A stretch of DNA of 64,000 bases from Trogon surrucura (taxonomy: Eukaryota; Chordata; Aves; Trogoniformes; Trogonidae): positions 141,201,845 to 141,265,844 of the forward strand of contig CM036617.1 in NCBI GenBank assembly GCA_020746105.1, in the 5' to 3' direction. The notes below the pieces were generated by a model, which worked only from the letters and a program-made list of their open reading frames with translations, did no database searches and was not told the origin of the DNA. A program made the position numbers and the translations under genes. The first letter of the stretch is position 1. Each line of letters opens with the position of its first letter. Of this stretch, positions 22,546 through 35,000 are shown piece after piece.

Positions 22546-25500
22546 GACTGAATTTTAAGAGCTTTAGAGCATGCTCATTTTTCTGTGCTTTTTTTTTTTT
22601 TTAACTAATCACCATTTATATAACTGTTTTAAAAATTCAGACATCTCAAAGTGCACCAAGAGTTTGGACAAGCTGTAACAGTGGTGACAATGCAATACAA
22701 CAGTTGAGGGTAGAAAGGGAAGGATAGTGCATCCAACAAAACCAGCCTCTAACTTCCCTGCTACTTACTAGCTAGGCATAAACATAGTTTTCCGGTTCTC
22801 CATTGACGGATGCAACCGACAGCTTACTGCCTGCGTTCATGCTTCTCCTGGTAAACTGCTATTCATCTAGTCTCGAATTTGCAGGATAAAGGAACTGGAT
22901 AATCAATGACACTCTCATCTGTCCATATTTAAACATTTATGGGATAGATGTTGACAGGTGATCTCACCATCTAAACTCCCTTTGTAGTTAATGGAAGGAC
23001 AAAGACACTTCTGCCTCATATTTTTCCTTGTGCATTTGGAAATAAGCAAATGCATTTTCGTATGTATAAATTAAAAAACTCACCAAGCTTATTTTAAATA
23101 ATATAATGACAAAAGTTAAGGAATAGAATTAAACGCTCTTTCTGAGGCTTAAAGCCAGGTTGTTTTGAGCAACCAGAAGTATGAATCTATTGGAACTCCA
23201 CAAAAATGTGTACAGCAGATATAAATACAAATGAATTTCAGGGTGAATGATGTCTTTCTTGGGTATGAATGACTGGATATTCTGTTTACAAATAGTTGTT
23301 GTATTAAGGGTGTGGGAACATCTACAGCTAACTGAGTCGAAGCTTCATTCTAACCATATTAAATAAGGAGTTCAGCATCCTCCTCCTCTTATAGGCTTTT
23401 GCATTACTATACTAAAGCTGTATCATTATTAATGAGGAGATATTTTTATTTTTATTTGGTCCTGTGTCCTGCTGATCAGCTTTCCCCTTGTGCTTCATCC
23501 TGCAGTCTCCCTTTGAAGGAGAGCTGCAACCAGGGAGTCACAAACCCCAGAGAGTGCTTAGTTTCCCAAGAAGAGATGCAACTGCTGTTATCTTTGTATA
23601 AAACCAATTATCTTAGGATAAAATCAGTATCTTGCCCAGCCCCAGAAGCTTTTCTGGCGAGGCTAAACTCAAGATAAGTCTCAGTCCTCCCTAGATACAC
23701 GTGATTTTGTCCATCAAGAAGGTAGCAAAACCAGCTGTCCTGGCACATCTGCAATTATAAGTAGACTGAGTAAAAACCTAGAAGATAGACACTTCCCAGA
23801 CTGAGCTTTCTGTCATGGAAGCAGGCACCATAATGCAAAATTATCTGTTGCAAAAAAAATAAACAACAAATAAAACCCCATAGAAAATATCTTTGTAGTT
23901 AGTTGCTGTTTTCTAGTTGTTCATTAACTGATAGAGCCCTCTCATGTTTCGTTAATGTAATAAGTGAATTGTCATTATAAGTTGACAAGGCATTCAGATA
24001 GATTTGGAGGAGTTTTTGAATGCAGACAGGACTAAGTGTTATGTACTTAGGAGATCAGTGTTTGACTAACAGTGTAGTCCAGTTTGCAGACCTATGGCGT
24101 ATCTACACTGGAGTGAAGTGCCACGATGTTTTTTGTTGTGATACTGATTAGTTTGGTAGGGTGAGCCACCACAGAAAGTGAATAGTGAAAAGAAAAACAA
24201 GCACGACAACTGGCCTGTTCCTGCAGGATGCAGTGTTTCTGTGGGTTCTGCTGCTGCTCATGATGTTCCTCTCCTGGGCAGGGGTGGCATGAGGATCTCT
24301 GGATCCCACGATCTCACTGCACAGCTCCTGGTGGCACACCAAATTATGACTGAAAGGTAGTGATTTTCTCCTCTTCCTCATGTCTTGATACAGACAAGAT
24401 TTTACCAGTCCCGTGAAAAGAGAAGTTTCACTGTATAATTAAGAACTACTAATTTAAGACAAAAGTCTCTTATTACAGCAAACTGGCTGTTTTGTCCACA
24501 GAAAACTTACCATGTTTTCACTTAAGTCACATCCCATTACAGATGTTTTCATATTCATGCTACATTTGCATTAAGTTTACTGACAAAATATGTCTTTCCT
24601 CTTGCATGTTTATGCATTTCATGGTTTAGCACATCTGTGGAACCTGTTTAGCTATCAACAAAACTAATGCAATACAAAACCTTTGATCTCATTGTGGCTT
24701 TCTCTCACCAGCTTGGATATTACACTTCAATTATTCATAAAAGTAGGTTTCAGCTCCAATCTGTTCTCTGCTCTTCTACCTCCCAGGTAGGAGCATTCAT
24801 CTGCTGAAGGTACTTGGAGGTGTTGGTGTATAACTGTGTCCCTGTCAGCTGCAGGAACCAGGGAGTGTGTAAACATGAACGCACCTAGAGATGGGCAACC
24901 TGCTAAGTTCTGCATTAGACACATCTACTAGGAGCTTTATCTTAGCAGGGATGCAGAATCCCGCTTTCTAGAGTTTGCAGGGTGCTGTGTGGGAATGGAT
25001 GGCTAACTGTCTTTAATTCCTAAGGGGAGCTGGGTGTCTCTTGGACCTCTGAAAAATCTCCCCAATCTAACTGGAGAAAGTCACTTTATCTTAGCAGCCA
25101 GTGCTCTCACCATGTTATTTCACACTTTCTAGCACTGTGGGAACATCACGTTCCAACATGAGGGAGGAATTTAACTCTCTGAATGGACCTGGGTGTTATC
25201 ACTTCGGTGATACTCTTCAAACAAGGAAATGCTACGTGATAGTTCTTATTCATGCTTGTAATAAAACAGTATCACACCAGCTGCTGTACAAGCTTACTTT
25301 GAAAATTATCTGTGGGGTAGCTTTTACCTTCATAAATGCACACAGGAGAAGAAGCAATTTGGTTATATTAGCACGAGCCTTCAAAAAAAGGTGATGTATT
25401 ATGCAACTGATTCTTAGTTTTAAAATCTTTATGGGCAAAAGGGGCACATGTTGGTCAGGACAGAGTACCATGTGAACCACTTGAATTGGGAAAAAAAATT

Positions 25501-26104
25501 TGCAGTGCTTCAGTATACATGTATCAGGGTGTGTCCTGGTTTCCAGGGCCCGTTGGCCTAAAACAGCCCACATTTACAATAGTAAACTCCTGGTCCCTGA
25601 AACAAGGTGTTTGCCTGCAAATTTTCTATTGGGAACAGTCCTTGGGAACAGCTGCCAAATTGTGGTCAGGAATTATTTGGAAGAGTTTTAGTTGGCCCAG
25701 GCCAAGCAGTGCCAGTGAACGTGCTGACGGCACAGTCAGTCCTGTCCCAGGGCACACGAACAGCTCAGGCACTGAATTTATTAGTCTGTACGTAGCTACT
25801 GATTTCCACGGTTCCTTGATTCTGAAGCACGCTGAGGTCATGGTCTTACTTATAGGCATTAGTCCTTGTTTCACTGCTGGTGGTCCTCTCTAGAGCCCTA
25901 AGGTGTATTTTAATTATAAATCATTGCATATTTTAAATCCTGTCATGGTAAAAGTGCAGCTTTGTGAAGTTCCTCTGGGTAGTAAGCATGGTGAATTGCC
26001 TCTCTTTTTGCAAACAGCAGAGACAGTACCAAACAGGTAACTCATACCTGACTGATTTGCCTTACTTCCAAGATAAAACTACCTGATTTGTGGAGGAGTG
26101 GAGA

Positions 26105-27200
26105 GCACTTCAGCAAGGTGTTTCAACATTGTCCTTCACAATGTTGTTGTACCCAACTTTAGACTTTACGGTTTGCGTGGGTGGATGATTAGATGCATAA
26201 AAAAATCTTTGGGTGGTCAGGTTCAGAGGGTAGTGATCAATGGGTCATAATCCAGCAGGAAGTCATTGACAAGGGGAGCATCACAGGAGTCTCTCCTGGG
26301 ACCAGTCTTGTTCAGCAATGACCTGGAGGAGGTGATAAAGGGCATGTTGATGAAGTTTGCAGATGAGGCCCAACTGGAGGGAGCAATTAATACACCTGAA
26401 GGCAGGGCTGCCATTCAGAGGATGTAGACAGGCTGGAGGAATGGATCGACAGGAACCTCACAAAATTCTCTAGAATGAACACAACGTCCTGTGCTTGGGA
26501 GGGAAGACTCCCCCTGCAGTGATACAGGCTGGGGGAGCAGCTTTGCAGGAATGGCCCTGGGGGGTCTTGGCAGGCAGCAAGCTGAGCAAGAGCCAGCCCT
26601 GTGGCCTGCCAGTGATGCTGGCTAACGGCATCCTCAGCTGTGTTAACAGGAGCACAGTCAGTAGGTTGAGAGGTTACCATCCTGCTTTACCCAGCGTTTG
26701 TTAGACTGCATTTACAATACTGATTTATCCACTCCTCCTGATGTGAGAAAGGCAGCAATAAAAGGAAGCAAGCTGAGAGATGGACCAGTGATGGACTGAA
26801 TGATGGGGCGAGATCACTTGTTTGGTGAGGAGAGGCTGAGGGAACTGGACTTGTTCAGCCTGGAGAAGAGGTGACTTCAGGAGGAACTGAGGGCCTTTCA
26901 CTACCCACAAAGAAGTTATCAAAAAGATGGAGCCAGGCTGGTTGCGGCAGTGTGTGGTAGAGGAATGAGAGACAAGGGGCATAAGTTGAAACAAGAGATG
27001 TTTATGCTGGATATAAAACCCCCAATTTTTTAACAAGAGCCAAATCAAGCAATGGAAGAGGCTGAACAGAGAGTCTATGCTCAGAGGTTTTAAAGATACA
27101 TCTGGGTGAGGCCTTGAGCAGCCTAGTTTGACCTCATAATTGCCCCTGCATTGAGCAGGCGGTTGGACTGTGATCCATTCCAACTTGAACTGTTCTGTGA
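26105..27200 (+). mobile_element. Old, decayed CR1 copy
   Basis: About 1.1 kb of plus-strand CR1, more diverged than the other long copies. It starts in the reverse-transcriptase region (CTTCAGCAAGGTGTTTCAAC, the motif A area) and passes GGTCAGGTTCAGAGGGTAG and GTCTCTCCTGGGACCAGTC. At 26356-26370 lies GAAGTTTGCAGATGAGGCC, equivalent to the FADD box but with the second aspartate changed to glutamate. After the C-terminal region (AGCCTGGAGAAGAGGTGAC) it ends in GTGATCCATTCCAACTTGAA and TTCTGTGAA. It is full of stops and shifts; the longest open frame over it is antisense (26725-27183) and meaningless. Confidence 0.9.
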
Positions 27201-28604
27201 AATAGGGTCAGATCCTTTGTGATTCACTGAGGCTCCCACTGAAAAGTGATTGCATGCTTGGCTCATGACAGTATCAGTGAGGTGACGACTTTCTTACAGC
27301 ATCATCATAACACAATGACTAAAAATGGATAGGAAACAGTGCAGATTTAAAATGTTAAAACCACAAGTGTTACAAATACCTCAGTTTAATGTCAGCAAGG
27401 TAATGCTGAGAAGGTAAAACAGAACATCAAATGTTCTTTTATTTCCCCAAAGCCCAACTAACCTCACAGAGGATGTCATGAGAGCAGTTTATGAGTAACC
27501 TATTTCAACAACAAGATTTTTGATTTGCATCACTGGGGTAACACTACTGCAGCTGCTCTTTCAACAGTTTGGCTTACATGAACACGTTTCACCTAGCAAT
27601 TAAAATACGTACGTTGAGTAGTGTGGCAATTCAACAGGTAAAATTTCCTGGGTGGGCTGCAAATCCTTAGGTATATGTTTTCACAAGTCATTGTAAGTTT
27701 CTTAACCTTTCTACATAATTGTTGTTCTTACTCCCTTTTCCACCTTACAATGTCTCAGCAAAGATAATTTTTAAAAAACCTAAGAGACAGATGATGTTCC
27801 CAGGGAAAAAGAACAACTAAAAATATTTCTATACAGTATTTATTCAGTGGTAGTGTCTTATGCTGTATTACAAGAGGTTGCTGATCTAATGTAACTTGAC
27901 ATTTTACAAGAACATGAAGCATCAGCCCAAAACTGTCATATGAAAGCACTTTTGCAAGACCTAGAAAGAACTGTCGAACAATGATATGCCAATTAGATGT
28001 GTCCATTTGTATTAGTTGCAGTCAAAAAAGACAGCATTTTCATCCTTCCTTCCAGATAAAACATCTGTACTAGCTATGAATGAGGGACTGAAACTGTGAA
28101 TTGTTCAGCCTGTTTATCAAGAGCAGCAAGGGCCAAATTCTTCCCATTACCTGGCATGAAACGTTATTTTTGCATTTAGAGGGAGCTTCTGGGCTATTTG
28201 GGGTAATTAGGGTATCCTAATCTTCTGAAAATATTTACCACTATTCTGATTTTGAGACTCTAGTGCTGACGAAAGTCAGCAATGATCCTCTGAAGTGGCC
28301 ACCTACTTATTAAGACATAGCCTAAACGTAAAGATGAACCTTGGTAACAAGTTTCAACCACCAACAACACAGGCTGAATTTGAAAGGTGAGCCTAAAGTT
28401 AAAACAGCATCCATCTCCTAAGCCATCTGGCTGTCTTTCCTACTTATTTAAACACAGTTGTGTACAGGCCATTCTTATTTTGGGTTTTCCCATTCAGTAT
28501 GGACAGACTTGCCTCCTTTTCCCAACTTCTGACCTCCCAGTTTTCTAGAGGGATGCAGTCTAACCCAGCTGTGATGGATCCCTGGAGGTCGTGGAGCTGA
28601 TGAG
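27201..28604. other. Non-coding stretch between two CR1 copies
   Basis: AT-rich single-copy DNA. GGGCCAAATTCTTCCCATTACC near 28132 resembles a phrase of the amniote hairpin repeats, but only one arm is seen. No promoter, exon or RNA gene recognised. Confidence 0.5.
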
Positions 28605-29746
28605 GGATGAATTGACTTTGACACAGCCTCTCACAGCATCCTCCTGGAAAAGCTGGCAGTCCACATCTTGGACGGGTGCACCCTTCACTGGGTTAAAAAC
28701 TGGTTGGATGACCGGGCCCAGAGAGTGGTGGTGAATGATGCTGCATCCAGTTGGTGTCCGGTGACCAGTGGTGCTCACCAGGGATCAGTACCGGGCCCAG
28801 TCCTGTTCAGCATCTTTATTGAAGACTTGGATGAGGGGATTGAGTCTACCCTTAGTAAGTTTGCAGATGACACCGAGCTGGGGGGGAGTGTCGATCTGCT
28901 GGAGGGTAGGAAGGTACTGCAGAGGGACCTGGACAGGCTGGGTCGATGGGCCGAGGCCAGGGGGATGAAGTTCAACAAGACCAAGTGCCGGGTCCTACAC
29001 TTTGGCCACAATAACCCCCTGCAGTGCTACAGACTGGGGGGAGAGTGGCTGGAGAGTGACCCGGCAGAGAGGGACCTGAGAGTTTGACAACCAGTTGAAC
29101 ATGAGCCAGCCGTGTGCCCAGGTGGCCCGGAAGGCCAATGGCATCCTGGCTTGTATCAGGAACAGTGTGGCCAGCAGGAGCAGGGATGTAATTCTGCCCC
29201 CATGCTCAGCACTGGTGAGGCCTCACCTCGAGCCCTGTGTGCAGGTCTGGGCCCCTCACTGCAAGAAAGACATTGAGGGGCTGGAGCAGGTCCAGAGGAG
29301 AGCAACGAGGCTGGGGAAGGGACTGGAGGGAAAGTCCTGTGAGGGGAGGCTGAGGGAGCTGGGCTTGTTTAGCCTGGAGAAGAGGAGACTCAGGGGGGAC
29401 CTCATCGCTCTCTACAACTGCCTGAAGGGAGGTTGTAGTCAGGTGGGGGTTGGGCTCTTCTCCCGGGCAACCAGTGACAGCATGAGAGCACATGGCCTGA
29501 AACTGGTCAGGGGAGGTTTAGGTTGGATCTCAGGAAGCACTTTCTCACCGAGAGGGTGCTCAGGCACTGGAATGCACTGCCCAGGGAACTGGTGGAGTCA
29601 CAGTCCCTGGAGGTGTTTAAGGAGAGGCTGGATGTGGCACTTAGTGCCATCGTCTGGCCAAAGTGGTGGTGTTTGGTCATAGGCTGGATGTGATGATCTC
29701 AGAGGTCTTTTCCAGCCCCAAAAATTCTGTGATTCTGTGAATTCTG
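28605..29746 (+). mobile_element. CR1 LINE copy, plus strand
   Basis: About 1.14 kb of forward CR1, 5'-truncated in the reverse-transcriptase region and complete to the 3' end. The end has GATGATCTCAGAGGTCTTTT and then a tail of ATTCTGTG octamers at 29724-29746. It has a higher GC content than its surroundings and is moderately diverged. Its 3' signature (GAGGTCTTTTCCAGCC) differs from the inverted copies at 8114 and 54708, so it belongs to another CR1 subfamily. The pol remnant is described separately. The left boundary is uncertain by about 40 bases. Confidence 0.95.
28614..29690 (+). pseudogene. CR1 pol remnant with a motif A deletion
   Basis: Reverse-transcriptase and C-terminal region in three frame pieces. 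At 28614 the frame reads [14 protein letters not shown]. From the CR1 family pattern ([18 protein letters not shown]) the four residues SKAF are missing, a clean 12-base loss inside catalytic motif A. The frame then continues through [28 protein letters not shown] (normally [10 protein letters not shown]) and FADDTELGG near 28860-28885 to RDLRV at 29087. There a one- or two-base loss shifts the frame; it resumes with [20 protein letters not shown] second shift near 29515 spoils the last 50 residues, whose correct frame gives [18 protein letters not shown]. Clearly inactive. Confidence 0.93.
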
Positions 29747-30526
29747 TAGCCTTTGATCACAGATCTCCTCTCTCACAAAATTTATCTGTGACAGGTTGCT
29801 GAAGACGCTCACTAACATGATTCACTGGTTTTGGTGTGGCTGTGCATTCAAATACAAATTGATAGGCCACTTGGGCCTAATCTATCATTTGTTTTTCCTG
29901 GTTTTCAGAGGTGCAGGGAAATTTTAAGTTTACTTATGTAAGTCATGCTATGGAAGGACGCAATATAGAGGTAAGCTGATTAATGCAATAGCTGAATGGC
30001 CACGACTTGTTAGTTAAAAGAAAAAAAAAGAAAAAAATTATCAATATTCAATGTATCTTTTGTTTCCCTTCCACATTGTTTCCATTAGACATCATATTTT
30101 TTCTATGTATTAGCTTATCACTAGGAAAAATGGATTTATCTTCATTGATATCAATCTAACTTAATCGCAGGAAAGTTAGTGTTAAATTAGGCATACACTT
30201 GGGATTTCTGTATTAAAAAAAGATTAAATACTCATAATCCTTCTCCACATACTGTTGCCCTTTCAAAACAGATATAACTCATGTAGCCATCTGATCCTTG
30301 TTACCTTTTCAAATGCCTGTCTGTATAATTATACCAAGTCACACAGTCTTAGTTCTCCCCTGACTGAAGTCAGTCAGCAAAATTTCCACTGCTTTTAGCA
30401 GAAAAGGAACAGCTGGTACCAGTGCTAGTTAAAGTATGTAGAGATTTTTCAGCTGTTTTTAGTGGAAGGTGGAATAAGTCGCTATTCTCCATCTGAAGCT
30501 CTGACCCATTTAGTTTGATCTCTTCT
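29747..30526. other. Short non-coding stretch
   Basis: AT-rich sequence between a plus-strand and a minus-strand CR1. It holds an A-rich tract near 30018-30040 and one hairpin relic at 30355-30405; otherwise I see nothing. Confidence 0.55.
30355..30405. repeat. Degenerate hairpin repeat relic
   Basis: CTCCCCTGACTGAAGTCAGT, then CAGCAAAATTTCCACTGC and TTTTAGCAG, resembles the central part of the palindromic repeat (TGAAGTCAATGG, spacer, CCCACTGACTTCAGTGG). Diverged and short. Confidence 0.35.
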
Positions 30527-32015
30527 CAGAATCACAGGATGTTAGGGTTTGGAAGGGACCTCTAAAGATCATTTAGTCCACCCCCCCTGACAGAGCAGGT
30601 TCACCTATGGCAGCTTGCACAGGACGACATCCAGGTGGGTGTTAAAAGTCTCCAGAGGTGGAGATGTCTTGTTCCAGTGCTCTGTCACTCTCAAAGTAAA
30701 GAAGTTCCTCCTCATGTTTAGATGGAACTTCCTATGTTCAAGTTTGTGCCCATTACATCTTGTCCTGTCACTGGGCACCATTGAAAAAACTGATTCCATT
30801 CTCCTGACACACACCCTTTAAGTATTTATAAGCATTGATAAGATTCCCCTTCAGTCTTCTCTCCTCCAGACTAAAAAGCCCCAAGTCCCTCAGCCTTTCT
30901 TATATATAAGAGAGTTGTTATAGTCCCATAATCATCTTTGTGGCTCTGCACTGGACTCTTTCCAGCAGTTCCCTGTTCTTCTTGAACTGAGGGGCCCAGA
31001 ACTGGACACAATACTCTAGATGCGCCCTCACCAGGTCAGAGTAGCGGGGGAGGAGAACGTCCCTCAACCTGCTGGCCACGCTCTTCTTGCTGCACCCCAG
31101 GATGCCATTGGCCTTCTTGGCCATGAGGGCACACTGCTGGCTCGTGGTAATCCAGTTGTCCACTAGGACTCCTAGATCTTTTTCCACAGAATTGCTTCCC
31201 AGCAGGTCAGCCCCCAACCTGTACTGACACATGGGGTTATTGCTTCCTAGGTGCAGTACCCTACACTTGCCCTTGTTGAATTTCATAAAGTTTCTCTCTG
31301 CCTAACTCTCCAGCCTGCCCAGGTCATGCTGGATGGCAGCACAGCCTTCTGGTGTGTCAGCCACTGTTTCCAGTTTTGTGTTGTCAGCAAACTTGCTGAG
31401 GATACATTATCCCTTCATCCAGGTTGTCGATGAATATGTTGAACAGGACTGGACTTGGTACTGACCGCTGCGGAACACTAATTCTTACAGACCTCCAACT
31501 AGATTGTGCCTCTAATCACAACCATCTATCTTTCAGTCAATTTTCAATCAACCCCACTGCCTATTAATCTAATCCACACTTCCTAAGCTTGCCTACGAGG
31601 ATGCTGTGGGTGTCAAAAGCCTTGCTGAAGTCAAAGTAAACCACATCTACAGCCCTCCTCTCATCTATTCATCCAGTTGTGCCATTGTAGAAGGCTACGA
31701 GATTAATCAGACATGACTTCCCCTTGGTGAATCCATGTTGACTACTTCTGATAACCTTCTTTTCCTCCATGTGCTTTGAGACGATGCCCAGAACAAGTTG
31801 TTCCATCGTCTTTCCTAGGATAGAGGTGAGGTTGACTGGTCTGTAGTTTCCTGGGTCTTCCTTCTTGCCCTTTTTGAAGACAGGAGTGACATTGGCCTTC
31901 CTCCAGTCCTCAGGCACCTCACCTGTTCTCCAGGACCTTTCAAAGATGATAAACAGTGACCTAGCAATGACTTCTGGGCCTCAGCACTCTACGGGTGCAT
32001 CCTGTCAGGACCCAT
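30527..32015 (-). mobile_element. CR1 LINE fragment, the longest copy
   Basis: About 1.5 kb of reversed CR1, from the tail CAGAATCACAGGATGTTAGG at 30527 to the N-terminal part of the reverse transcriptase near 32015. The far end is recognised from CTCCAGGACCTTTCAAAGATG and the hydrophobic-rich start of the RT domain; similarity fades near 32015. It is moderately diverged and carries several small deletions. Same broad 3' type as 8114-9430 (GGAAGGGACC), but with changes such as GTTAGGGTTTGG that suggest greater age. Confidence 0.95.
30605..31960 (-). pseudogene. CR1 pol remnant (reverse transcriptase and C-terminus)
   Basis: Broken pol. The open piece 31917-31669 carries the RT start WRKANVTPVFKKGKKEDPGN, then YRPVNLTSILGKTMEQL and SSQHGFTKGKSCLINLV, ending in a stop after AFYNGTTG. 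The motif A and FADD regions (about 31660-31380) are disrupted by shifts. A second open piece, 31286-30918, reads [17 protein letters not shown] through KANGILGCSKKSVASRL to ELLERVQCRATKMIMGL. A third, 30814-30605, contains [15 protein letters not shown] and has lost about eight residues between TEHWN and PPLETF. It retains more of the N-terminal RT than the other copies but is inactive. Confidence 0.92.
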
Positions 32016-35000
32016 CTTTTACCAAAGGTGTTTTCCTGCAGCTGATGTCCAGTTTACATTGGTAAAGGTGTTCCAAATCTCAATTGCTGATTACACCAAT
32101 TAACCTTGCCTGTCATGAGAAGACAATGTTTGTGTCTGGGTTTTCAGTCCTTCCTCTCACTATTGAATTAAATATCAAGAAGTCTTGATCCAAAGGCTGC
32201 TGAAACCAATGGAAAGACATCCACTGACAAGGGTTTTAAACAAGGCCTACCACTTTGAAGGCAATTAACTCACATACATCACATTCCTTCATGATGGATA
32301 TTTGCAGCTGTGGCTAATAATCATCCTTAATGTTCTTTCTGATAAATCTCTTGTAATATGTTTAATGTGTCCAGTGTTAACTTACATTTCAAGGACTAAA
32401 TACGTTTATCTCTACTGGGAGTTATCATATGTAAACACATAAAAATGCTGTGGCTATTTAACTTCTGCAAACTAAGATCACTTTGTAGGATCAAAATCTC
32501 TGGAGATATTTCCTTTTTAGCATTCTTTTGTGGAAAGAAGTTTATGCTGGATCTTGAAAATTATCTTTATCGGGTTCTCCGATAGATACTGTCATTGTCA
32601 TTCTTTGCTTTTGCTTTTTTTTGAGCATCTCTACATATTGTATTATCTGCAAAAATTGCATGTAAATGGAGTGTGTTTTGTACATATGCTAGCCATCAAC
32701 ATATTATACAATGAAAATTTTGCTTACAAGTAAAATTTTGAATAAAAATTTGCATTTTACAAGGTCACCTCCTATCTTCCTCTTGCATATCTGACACAAG
32801 CAAAATTCCACTGACTACTGAGGGACAGACCTGTACACTCACAGCTATGCCTTGTTCCATACATAGGGAAGAGGAGGTGGATACGTCACTAGAATCTCTT
32901 CCTTCTCCTCCTCCTCTCTGCAACTAGTCACAGTACCGTTTGCAAAACTGGTGTCAGCTGCGAAATCAGAATCACTTTTCTGTCCAAAACTCTCTTAAGT
33001 TTTGAACTGATGGAGGGGTTTAATCTGGGCCCTCTCCCAAGCAGAAACGCATTTTGAAAGTTGAAGTCTCTTTCTGAAAGCTGCATTAGTACTAGCAAAC
33101 ATTCTTTACTGTCACTGTGGGATACAGTACTTTAAATCAGCTATTTCGTGATGGAATTTTCCTCCCCTTGCTCAGAGGCTGTGAACTGTTCAATCTAAGT
33201 CAAGCAGAGCATTGGCAATACTTGCAGTCCCCTTTGGCAGGCAAGCAGCAAATGACTGTTGGCTGGGATTCCGTCCCAAAACAACTATCCCTATTGGAAA
33301 CCTTAGCTAGAACAAGGAGCGCCACATCTGTAATCTATACGTTTCTTCTGCAGGCCTCCTGGAATAAGAATAGATAAATACAGAAACCTGTCGGGGCCAG
33401 CATGTGGGGACAAAACTTCTATTTGAAGGTGGGGAGAACTGACAGATGGTCATGTCACTGGGTTTGAAGCAAATCCCAGACCTGCTCCCAACCTGCTGTG
33501 CAAACTTAGGTCGTATTTGCACTAGATGGCTTTTCCAAGTTACCCTGGGAGGGTTACCAGAGCAGAGAAGGCATGACACCAGTGCTGGGGTGAGGAAAGA
33601 CATGCTTGTGTCAGATGTTGAGGAATTCACAACACTAAGACCAGGAGTTATGACACTGGAGGTTAGTTTTCTGGAAACCACATTCCTGCTTCTGCTTCAT
33701 CCCTTGTTTGTGATTGCAGGAAAATTTGTTCTCCATTAGGCATCTGTTTCTCTCTCCTCCTTTCACTGGCTAGTTTGGTGAGGCAGGGATGCACACACAA
33801 CATGCTGCAAGAAGTCTCCACCCCAGCAGTCCCACAAAATCTGTAACATTAATTTGCAGAAAATGATCTGCTTGGGCAGTATGTGCTACTCATGATGATA
33901 CAAGCACTCAGACAGTGTTACTGGATGCAGCTTGGTTACTGTCAGAGAATGAAATACAGGAAAGCAGATGAGAGGAACACTCACGCAAAAAGCTAAGCAG
34001 CCTGGCATACACACGTTGATGCTATAGAGCTAACAGACGGTAAGACCCTTATCTGTCTTTTCATTACTGTCCTCAGCTGCAGCATCAACCCTCAGGCAAC
34101 GCCACGTCAGTACCAGTGTCAGCATCAGAAAGTAGCAGAAAACCCAGGTGGTCTCTTTGCTCTGAAGTATGTGCAGTTTGGGATATTGTCGTAGCCTGGA
34201 TTGCAGGGTTTACAACAGGAAAAATTGCTCTAAGCGACTCCCAAAGAATTGAGTGACTCTGAATCATGCACCAATTGCCCATTTCGTTTAAACAAGTCAT
34301 GGAAAAAATTTGCATTAACCTTTGTGTTAGGGTGAATACTTGTAAAATGAGGCTAAGGTAATGCTTTCTGTAGGGTGAATGCAGGTGTGATTCATTGTGA
34401 GCACTTTGAAACTCTAGAGGGAAGGCACTGCAAAAATACAACATATTGCCATCTGAAAAATTGGGAGCTGAACAGATAAAATATTTGAGGCAATAGAACT
34501 TCTGCGTATGAAGTATTACCCTAGAATCTAGTGTTAGACTGAGACTTGGCACTTGCAGAGATAATCACTGGAGCTGAGGCAGGGTTAAATGTTGAATTAA
34601 TACACATGATGGGTCACTGTCCTTTAGTCTTTCCTTCTGGGAGGAAGTAAATAAATGTGTCAGTTTAATCTAGCACATTAACCTTCCTCTTAATCCTACA
34701 ATTTACTTACTAGGGGATTTGTATAATCTACCCGATAAATAAGGACAGTAATTATTCCTGCTACAGAGGTCTGTGAGAAATATTTGCAATGAAGCTTGAA
34801 GCTGGATTTAAAAACTGTTTTGGCTTTGTTAGAAACACAAAACTCCAGTCAGATTTCCTGGAAAATTCCACCCAATGCAGGTGGAAGCTTATTTTCTGTA
34901 TGTGCATGTATTGACTTAGCTAATGTGTAGATCCAGGGTTGCACATGGTCTGGAATAGCAGAGAGGAAGAAGCTCGAGGAATATCTTTACAGGAGCACAC

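Larger units (their letters stand above)
18452..26104. other. Long non-coding stretch
   Basis: About 7.6 kb with no CR1 copy and no credible gene. It contains a MIR-like fragment and hairpin relics (listed separately), poly(A) and poly(T) runs near 20747, 22446 and 22590, and a CTG/CAG-containing segment at 24200-24350 with short frames on both strands. The segment at 25510-25890 opens with TGTCCTGGTTTCCAGGG, a start reminiscent of some avian LTRs, but no second feature supports that. Confidence 0.5.

Noticed and set aside
25486-25893. 135-codon plus-strand open frame, and TGTCCTGGTTT as an LTR start
   Set aside because: Overlapping frames in all directions and no second LTR feature such as a TATA box, paired edge or flanking duplication.
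26725-27183. 152-codon minus-strand frame
   Set aside because: Antisense to the old plus-strand CR1 copy at 26105-27200.
34085-34552. 155-codon minus-strand open frame
   Set aside because: No recognisable domain, no promoter or splice context, and composition like random AT-rich DNA; length is reachable by chance in 64 kb over six frames.
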